Below, one piece after another: positions 24,101 through 34,000 of a stretch of DNA of 64,000 bases. The notes below the pieces were generated by a model, which did no database searches, was not told where the DNA came from, and saw only the letters and a program-made list of their open reading frames with translations. The stretch's first letter is position 1. The number at the start of each line of letters is the position of its first letter. This DNA is from Vitis vinifera (taxonomy: Eukaryota > Streptophyta > Magnoliopsida > Vitales > Vitaceae). The stretch covers positions 2,273,001 through 2,337,000 of the forward strand of contig NC_081807.1 of the NCBI RefSeq assembly GCF_030704535.1, written 5' to 3'. Position numbers and translations under genes: made by a program.

Positions 24101-24987
24101 TGTCTCTTCTCCTAACACAGGTTTGTTTATATTATTCCTTAGCCCATCCTCTATTTCCCAAGTTACTAGAGGTTATATCCTGCATTCAGAATTTTCCTAG
24201 ATTTTTGCTTATTACTAGGTTTCTAGTAGAGAAGAAAAAGGTACACTAGATGTTCCTCCAACCATTTCATCCATCAGTCCTTCCTTTTCCTGTAAGTGTT
24301 ACCACATTCCAAGTTGTCAAGCTTTATTTCCTAATGAGAATTTTGTTTCATTGATTAAGGATTAAAATCATAAGCAATCAATAATCCCCCAGCCACACCT
24401 TAATGTTAAATATAGAGGAATTCCACTTAATGTTATTCTACTTGGTTGGCTTTCGATTTGTAATTCAAAAGGGGTGGATAACGTTTGAGAAAGTTTGGTT
24501 TTGGTTTCTGAAATATTTTGTACATGCTTTTATCAGTAGTTCTCCTTGTACAGTGGAGGAGTATAGTCTTACTTTGATCAGGTTTTGTACTTTGTGGTAA
24601 GGGCCTCTCATCCATCTCTTCAACTTTACTATTATAAATATATATATTTTGTTTCTGATAAAAGAAAATGTTAAGTATAGAGAAATTAAATGGGAAAATA
24701 GAGAGGCAACAAATGAAAATGATTTGTGAGAACAAATTCAAAATGTTATTCAAAAACTGAAATTTTTTACCTGAGCAGATGCAGCCAGTGCATCAGTGAG
24801 GAGCGAAACAGCCAACCATACTTGCAAGCATATTTGATGGCCGGCCATTGCTATTGGGCCTTGACGAGCCGCCACTGATGTTGCCAAGGTCATAGTTGCA
24901 AGGACAGCAAGAGTTCTCCCAAGAAGAAAACCACCTAAAGAAGCCCCAAATTTTTAAAAGAAGCAATTACAAAATCTACATACATTT

Positions 24988-25045
<58 letters not shown>

Positions 25046-28000
25046 GGAGGGAGGGAGGGAGGGAGCTGATAGCCACCAGCCAAATACGTGAAGAGAAATA
25101 TAAAATCCCCTTTCTTAATACGCAAAATACTGAAGGTGCCTAAAAAAATGGAGTGCAATGCAAGTAAATAGAATGTATACAAAGTGCACCAAAGACAAAC
25201 AACAGAATGTTTCTTAAATCCTACCAGGGAGGTCAACATTATCAAGAATGGTGAAAAAGTTGCAACTAGGGACCAGGCTAGTCCAGGAGTACAAAGTAAC
25301 AAAAATAATTTTCTAAACCCCACAAGGTCCCCACCCTCTCAAAATAACTTCTGTTCAGCTCCTTCTGTAAAGACCACATCAAGCAAGAAGGAGTCAACTT
25401 CCAAAATTTCTTCCCTTACATCTGCAGGAACAATAATTCCTTGGCCAATCATGGGAGCACCCATGAAATACCAAATAAGAAAATACCAAATCCCACAATT
25501 ATAAGCCATTTTACATCAATTCAGGATACAATTTACCAGTGCATCCTGGTTACAAAGCAAACACCAACTAACTGAAGATCATCCTTGTTTTTTAAGCTAA
25601 TGCAACATAAGAACTTTCTTGCAAACTGACTTCCAAGCAAAGAAATAGACTCTACTAGGTGTCAAATGTCCCCAAACCTTCTTCCCAAGAAAGGAGCCCT
25701 CCTCCATCAAACTCAAAAAACTAATAAAAGATTTAACTGAAAACTTTCTAATCTTTTTTGAACCCCAACCTTGCTTATCTGAACAATCTGACTTCAAAAC
25801 TACAAATGGATAAACCAAAGAAAATCTTGTAGTAGCCTCATCTCCCTATCTATAAAATTTCTTCAAACACAAGGGGAGGAGAGCCACTGTCTACTTCCCC
25901 CCTAAAAATCAGCCATCTGAGAACTTCTACTGAAAGTAAGGCCCAACAAAGAAGGGAAGTAATCCTCTAAGGAGCAATCTCCACACCAAGCATCAAACCA
26001 GAATTTTGTCCTAGTACCATCAACAACAATAGTGTTCATGCAGGGTATGAAATTATCCTATCCTCTTTTCACTGCTTTTAAAGGCCCATGTCAGGCCCCT
26101 CACCTTCTTTGAGATCCAACTACCTTCCACCTTTTGAATGACTCCTCCAAAATTGTCCAACTCCTCTATGTAACTTTAAAGCCACTTCCCAAGTAAAGCT
26201 TTGTTAAACTCAACTAGCCTTTTGATGCCAAAAGCCTCTCTTTCATCTAAACAAACAAGTCACCGCCTCACACAAAATCTCTAAAGTGTGGCTCCCCCCA
26301 CAAGATATCACATTGAATCTTCTCCAGCCTCATCCTTACAGCTCTAGGGATCAGAAAAACGGACATAAAATAGATAGGAAGACAATAAAGAATGCCTTTA
26401 ATTAAAGTGAGCAACACTCCCTCAAGAAGATGTGGACCCTTCCAATATGCTAACCTTCCACAAAATCTTTTCTCAATTGTAGCCAAAATGACACAGATTT
26501 CAATGGTGCTCCCATAGGCAAGCCTAAATAAGCGGAGGGCAACTTCGCCACCTCACAACCCAAAATAGCCACCAGCATGTCCAAGTTTGATGTCTAACTT
26601 TATGATTTAAAAACTTAAATATTGGAACACTAAGATGAAACATAAAATTGAATTCCCAATTAAGAGGATGGTGGAGATAATTACCCTGGACTTCATTGGA
26701 TTTAAAGGATATAAAAGGAAACTTTAATCCAACCCAACTAAAGTAAACCACATGTGGCCTTTCTCGTGGAATTTGAATTTCCGCCGTAACCTGTCAGATT
26801 CTGAGATTGAGGACTTAGAAGGCCTCATGCGGTCTCTTGATGATTTGTATCTCTCTCCTTCGGTCCCAGATGCCAGATTATGGCCATTATCCTCTTCAGG
26901 GCTTTTTTCAGTCAAATCCTTTTTTCTAGCATTATCTCAATCTTCTGGATCTCCTCAGAACTTTCCTTCAAAGTTCGTGTGGAATTCTCAAGTTCCTTTC
27001 AAAGTGAAGTCCTTTGTCTGGTTAGTGGCACACAAGAAGGTGAATACTAATGATATGTTACAAGTGAGAAGACCCTACAAAGCCCTTAGTCCTGATATTT
27101 GTATCCTGTGCATGAAGCACGGGGAATCAGCAGATCATCTTTTTCTTCATTGTTCCTTGACGATTGGGTTGTGGCACAGGTTATTTCAGTTAGCTAAGAT
27201 GGATTGGGTTCCCCCAAGGAGCATATATGACATGATGTCCATCAAATTTAAAGGCTTCGGTAATTCTAAGAGAGGGATAGTTTTGTGGCAAGCTGCGAAC
27301 ATAGCTCTAATTCGGGTTGTATGGTGGGAAAGAAACGCAAGGATTTTCGAGGATAAAGCAAGGAATTCAGAGTTCCTTTGGGACTCTATTGTTTTCCTTA
27401 CTTCCCTTTGGGCTTTCTGTTCCAAGGCATTTAAGGGGATTCCCCTTAATGTGATTCAACTGGATTGGATAGCGGTGTGTACTCCATAGCGATTGGTCCT
27501 TAGTGGGAGTTCGTTTATTTTATGTGTATTTTCTTGTAATTTAGTTGTCTTTGGTGGGAGGATTTCTCATCCTTCTTCTTGTACTTATTTTTTATATTAA
27601 TATATCTTTGTGGCATTTCCAATCAAAAAAAAAAAAAAAAAAAAGTAAACCACAACAATTAGAACTAGAAAGGACCAATTGTTGGATTGGGTCATTTTAG
27701 CTCCTTGCCTAGTTCGGTACTCTTATTGGACCATTTATGCAAATAAACCGTATTGAGGCATCCGATCCATCCAAACCTCAAATAAGTTTCATTGGATTGC
27801 ATCAACCACTAATCCTCTACAATGTGTAATATTTAACAAGTTATTCACAAATTTTAACATGGTACTTATTAGAGTGCATGATATACATCAAGGACTCAAA
27901 TCTTACAAGTTTAAATTAAAAAATAAATAAAAATAAAAATGGTTGTTCAACATGGTATTAAAGTCTTGGTTGAAGATTTATTGAAGAACCGAGGAGAACA

Positions 28001-31000
28001 AAGCACACAAGAGGATTGCAAAAGGAATTTTAGTTGAATGGAGAGTTAATTATTCTCTCATCGAAGTTTGATATAAGAAGCATGTTTTTGTTATTCAGAA
28101 TAAGCGTAGTTTCTCCTAATCACTTATTACATCTTGCAAGGTGGGAACTATGAAGTGTCTGAATGGTTTAAATCCATAGCACAAAAGAGATCGTGGCGTA
28201 CGACAAGAGATACATGAATGGAATCATGGCGTATAAGAAAACCTTACCATAGAGTAAAGATTTGGTTCAAACAAGTTTCCTAAAAATGTGTGTTATACAA
28301 GGATGAAATATTGATTCGATTGAATTTGATTCAAAGTGGAAATTGTTGGAAAGTGTCTCAAATTCCTAATTGGTATATATTTCTTTTTTGTAAAGAATAT
28401 TGTGTAGTATATTTTCTATATTGACATGTGATTGTAATATTAGAGTTCCTTATGGAATCAAGAAAGTTATTAAGAACATCTCTATAAATATTCTAGGTCA
28501 TGAGGGAAAAGATTATGACATAGAGGTAGAGTGGAAGACACCCAGTGGAGTGAGAGTGCTCTTGGTTAGAGATGTAGATATAAGAAGTGGGGATACATGG
28601 AATGTTTTAGGAGTTACATAGTTATATTTGATTTCTATGCTTTGTAATATTCTCTATAATATAGTGGAATGATCTCTCTCATCCGTGAATGTAGGCATGA
28701 TTAGTCGAACCACATTAAAACCCTATATACCTTTGTGTGTGATTGACTTGATCTATGTGTTCTTGCGTTAACATGTTTGCACCCTACAAGCTTAACGTGT
28801 ACTTTTGTGTGTTATGACTTGATGTATGTGTTCTTGCATTGACATCTTTACATCCTACAAGCTTTAGAAAAAATTGGTTGTTCAACAGTACTTGCTACCA
28901 AGTGTTTAAAATCTGAGTCTGAAGTGCAAAACATAATAAAAAATAAAAATAAGGAGAAAAAAGAAAAGCACAAATTAGAGAGTAACAGGGGCTCCAGAAA
29001 AACCAAAAAACTAAACTTAGGACTGATGGGTTACTCCATGGACAATTCAATAAAATGACGCAAGGGCATAATGGATACAACCAATCAAATATTATATCAT
29101 AGAAATCAGTAAAAAATGATTGTTAAGAAACTCTAGTCATGCCTCATTTTTTCCAAACAAACATATCCACATGCAAAAATTAAATAAAATGAAAACAAAA
29201 CAGAATACAAGAGAACGCTCACCAGATTTGATATAGTCACCAAATTGCAGTGTTCCCATCTTTGGGGGCAACAATACAGCTCTCTTATTAAGGTGCCAAA
29301 TCATTAAAAAGGTGACAATGTATCTGAAACATAAAGATCTACCATGACTATTATTAAACAAATCAAGCAAGAGAAGAGGAAGAAAGTTATGCAGAAACAA
29401 CATACTGAGACACAACAGTGGAAATGGCAGCTCCAGTAACACCCAATTGAAAATAATACATAAGTATGGGGAACAAAAAGACAGCTGCAAAATTACCAAC
29501 ACCTGCATATGGAACAACTATCAAACATTAGGAAGACTAGTACCAAAAATGAAAAAGTTGTCAAGGCTTACAGTTAATTGTTTCAAAAGAGAGAAGAAAG
29601 TAAATGGCCAAAATGATAAGAGAAGGTCCTATAGATCCTGGAACAAAATTAGAAGAGAAGGTATAAATCCAGGCAAAAGAAACCCCACGAATTATATAGC
29701 AATAGCAATAGCAATTGTTTTAAAAGATTCTTCAAAGACTATTTTCTTGCCTGTTCCAAATATCGGAGTACCCAAATCACCATTGCCTCATTCTTTTCTT
29801 CAATACCAAAATAGATTTCTTTCATTTTTTACATGTGAACATATAGATTTAATACATTACCCAATCACAGGACCAGACACAATAAGGAATCAAACAGACT
29901 GATATGCCAAGTTCATTTTCATATCAGAAAGAGATCAACTTGGTTTTCCTTAAAACGTTAACAGAAGCAGACATATTCTTGCACCTAAGACCAGGCACCA
30001 TAACACCATGATAAAAACTTCATCACTCAAACCAAAAGCAATTGGATGAGAAAAAAGATAGAAAACCATTTTGTTGTTTTCAACCACTTCTGTAACCCAT
30101 ATGCTATTGGTTTAGGTATGGTTAAGTCATAAGTGATGTTTGTCTAACATGTCAACCCATTCCAATTTTAGATTGGATAGGATAGATCTCTAGACACAAC
30201 TAAAATTAAGGGGTTCTGACTTGTTTTGCAGTTGAATAATTCTTTATCAGTATTACTTGTGAAACATTTATAAAGTTAGTTTCCCTTCAGACAGGTAGTA
30301 AATAAATCATGTACGAACCAATGCATGCAGTTTGCATCACAAGGTGACAGATGAACCTGACATTTAATCATATGATAGCACCTGATAACCATACCAATTC
30401 CACATAACATTGAAATGACCACTATCAAGTTATGATCATATTGTTTTTTTTTTTTATAGATAAACACACAAGGATATATTAGATAAAGGGTGCTTGAAAG
30501 GCGACCCAGAGCATACAGGGAGTATACAATTGCCGCCTAAAAATAGAAAAACAAAAGGGAAAAACCCTCACCAGCCCTCAACAAGAACCCAACTAATCCA
30601 CAAAGTTAAGGGGCCTGCAACTATAGAAGATTTAGCCCAAGAAAAGAGATTACAAATAAAGGAAATTTTCAATCTTTGAACCACCAGGACCTCATTATAA
30701 AAAACTATCCTATTTCTTTTCTTCCAAACCGTCCAAAATAAGCAAAGAGGAGCTGCCCACCAAACCTTTCTATGCTTCTTGTCCTTAAATGTAATATGCC
30801 AACCTAAAAGCGTGTTTCTAGCCATGAGCGGAAGGACCCAATTAACACCAAATAGAGAAAACACGAGATCCCACAAAATCTTCGCCTTAGAGCAATGAAT
30901 AAGTATGTGGTTTATCGTCTCCTCTTCAACACAACACAAGGAACATCTGTTAGCTAAATACCAGCCCCTCCTCTTGAGCTGGTCTTGAGTAAGAAGCTTC

Positions 31001-34000
31001 CCCCATGAAGCTTCCCAAGCAAAACAACCCACCTTTGTAGGAACATACGGACACCAAATAATCTTCCATGGAAACAAGACTGCACTGCTATGATCAAGAG
31101 AGTTGTAAAGGGACATTACAGTGAAAATTTCATTTTTCGTCTCTTTCCACACCATCCTATCCTCCACATCAGCATTCAGCCTCTTTCCCTGAATGGTCGA
31201 AAGGAATCTCTCCACCTCCTCCATCTCCCAATCATTGAAAGGTCTAAGAAAGCGAGGAGTCCACCCTCCTTCTTCCCCCGTTGAATCCCAACAGTCCGCT
31301 ACCCACGCGTCTTTAGAAACCGCTAGATCATACAAGGAGGGAAAGGCCTCACAAAGGGAAATGTTCCCGCACCAAATATCTTTCCAAAACCTCACCCTTT
31401 TGCCATTCCCCACGGAGAAAGAAACATTGTTGAGCAACAACAACCCTTCCTTACTGATTTCCTTCCAAAGCCCCACCCCATAGCCCTCCCTAACCCCTCG
31501 GGTACTCCACCCGCCTCTTTCAATCCCAAATTTCGTACTAATAATAAGCTTCCAATAGGAGTCCCTTTCAACCGCAAAACGCCAACTCCATTTGCACAAG
31601 AGGGCCCTATGATCATATTGTTAACCCCCACAACAGGGAAATCCATCCCCCCAGAAATGCAGCAATAATGATTAATAGATGACGGCTAACTAAGTAATTC
31701 AGTATTTCCGCCATGATTTCTGGGTAAGTTTGTTTAATTTTTGTTCTCCCTTAATCAAGAATGAGAGAAACTAACATTATGAACTGTATCAAAATTTATT
31801 AAACTAAGAAGTGAAGCAAACGCAACAGAAATCTTGTGAGACATGAAATTATCTACATTTCATAATCTCTATAGGTAAAACAGATGTCCAATGAAATCAG
31901 ACAATTTCCATACATTACACTCTATGTTCAACAGGTAGACTAAAGACTTGCCTAGACATAAGACCGGGGTCTTTGTATCCTTAAAACCACGTAAAATGCC
32001 TTGAAGAGCCAAAGAAACAACAACTGCAGGAGCTCCAAGGGCTCTGAGTGAAAGAAATCTACGTGCTGGAGCATGCATGGATGAAGCCTGTTAAGAAATG
32101 AACTTCATGAAAATGTCTTTACTGTAACCAGCAATAAATGGACATGGGGAAAAGGAAAAATAAAATGGGCAATACAATTGGAAATGGAACAAACTGGATG
32201 TATAGAATTTTACTACAAATAAATTGGTATTCTAATAATTGCAAGACATATTCTAATAATTGCAAGGCAAATGTGCTACACCAACAGAGAATAAACCCTA
32301 CCAATGGTATGCCCATCAAGTTAAGGAACCATCCTGATCCAAAATACAAGGCAAAAGCCTCAAAGATGCCAATACCAACAGCTAAAAGTAAAGCCGTAGA
32401 AACAGATGATAGCTGCATTCTTTCAGTTACTCCAACAAAAGGAGTTCCATTTGTACTTTCTTCTTGATAAAACTCTTCTGCATACCAATCAGTCAAAATT
32501 TAGAAATGCAAGTAAAAGCATTTGAGCCAACTCCATTAGCTTGTGCCACAAACTCAGAATCAAATGCCTACACAACATTCACTTAAGATCATCAAGGAAG
32601 CAACATTTATTTACATCACCTGAGGCTGAATTGTTGATAGCATTCTTTGAGATGTCTTCAGCCACAAACGAAGTGGAAATACTCAGGAGAGGAATGTTAA
32701 ATAGCTTTGATATAATGTTGAATATTGATATGGAAACACCAGCAGAAGCCAACTCCACAGGGCCTACAAACACAAATTACAAATTTATTTCAAATAAAAG
32801 GCTTAACTTTGGCAAAGGAAAAGACCATGACCCTCATTTTTGCCATAGGCTTCTGCTTCTATTACATATGCTCATCTCAAGAAACATAATGACAAATCCA
32901 TGATGCTTCCATCTCAGTAATCTGATAGTTAATTCAAATGACATTCACTTAATCTAATTAGGAAAAATCACATTCACTACATTAACATATACAGATGCAG
33001 CCTATTTCACATGAAAGTCGTAACTTTTCATATTTTAAAATTGACAAGAGAAAAAAAAAATCCTTGAATCTATGATTCAACCATGTAAGACTGTAATCAC
33101 TCATTCATACACAAAGCCTTCAATGGCATGTAATGTGCAAGATACTAGAAAAAATTCAAGATTGCAAATCCAATGAAGACCATGTAAGATTGTAAATATC
33201 ATTCATACACAGTCTTCAATGACATGTAATGTGCAAAGTAATGAAAAAAAATTAAGATTGCAAATCTAATGAAGGGAAAGAAATTAAAAAGTAATTAAAG
33301 AACAAACTAACACAATCAAGAGAGAAGCAGAAAGAAATTATGGTACTGATAATACACCTTTAAATTAGAGACATTAAAAAAGCAATTATAGAACAAACTA
33401 ACACAATCAAGAGAGAAGCAGAAAGAAATTATGGGACTAATATACTCCACCTTTAAATTTCTAATCAAATGACAATAATCAGAAAGTCAATTCTTAGTTG
33501 TTAACATCAAAGAAACATTCACACAATGAATTTGGTCCAATCTCTTAACATCAAATAACACAAAACTAAAGGAATCCAATATCTCCATATCAAAAACATT
33601 TCACATAAACAAATTAAAAAATGAAAACCAAGAACAAAATAAAAAATAAAATAAAATATAAAATAAAAATAATAAAGAGAAACCAGAAATCTATCAAAGG
33701 ACTCAAACCATACAGTATCAGAGTGATGTCAGGAGGATTTAAAAAAAAAAAATTAAAAAGCTTATCCAGAACCGTTACAAAACCAAGGTGTGGGTAATAA
33801 ACACTATATAATGAACTAACCCAATCTACCAATATAAGCTGTCTCCATCAGTTGTGCCAAAGGATCAAGAGCCTGTCCAGCCATTGCAGGCAAAGAAAGC
33901 ATAATGAGCTCACGTTTGACTCCCAAAGAACGTGATAAAGTTGCAGTAATCCCTTTCAATTCACTGCAAACAAAAGAAACTAGCAGATAAGAATTATTAT

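Noticed and set aside
24990..25064. Short tandem repeats as a possible CRISPR-like array
   Set aside because: The units are 2-4 bp with no spacers: a compound microsatellite in a plant intron.
28400..28621. A 73-codon frame within MATE intron 7
   Set aside because: It lies inside the proposed LTR (28344-28887) and matches no protein family that I recognise.
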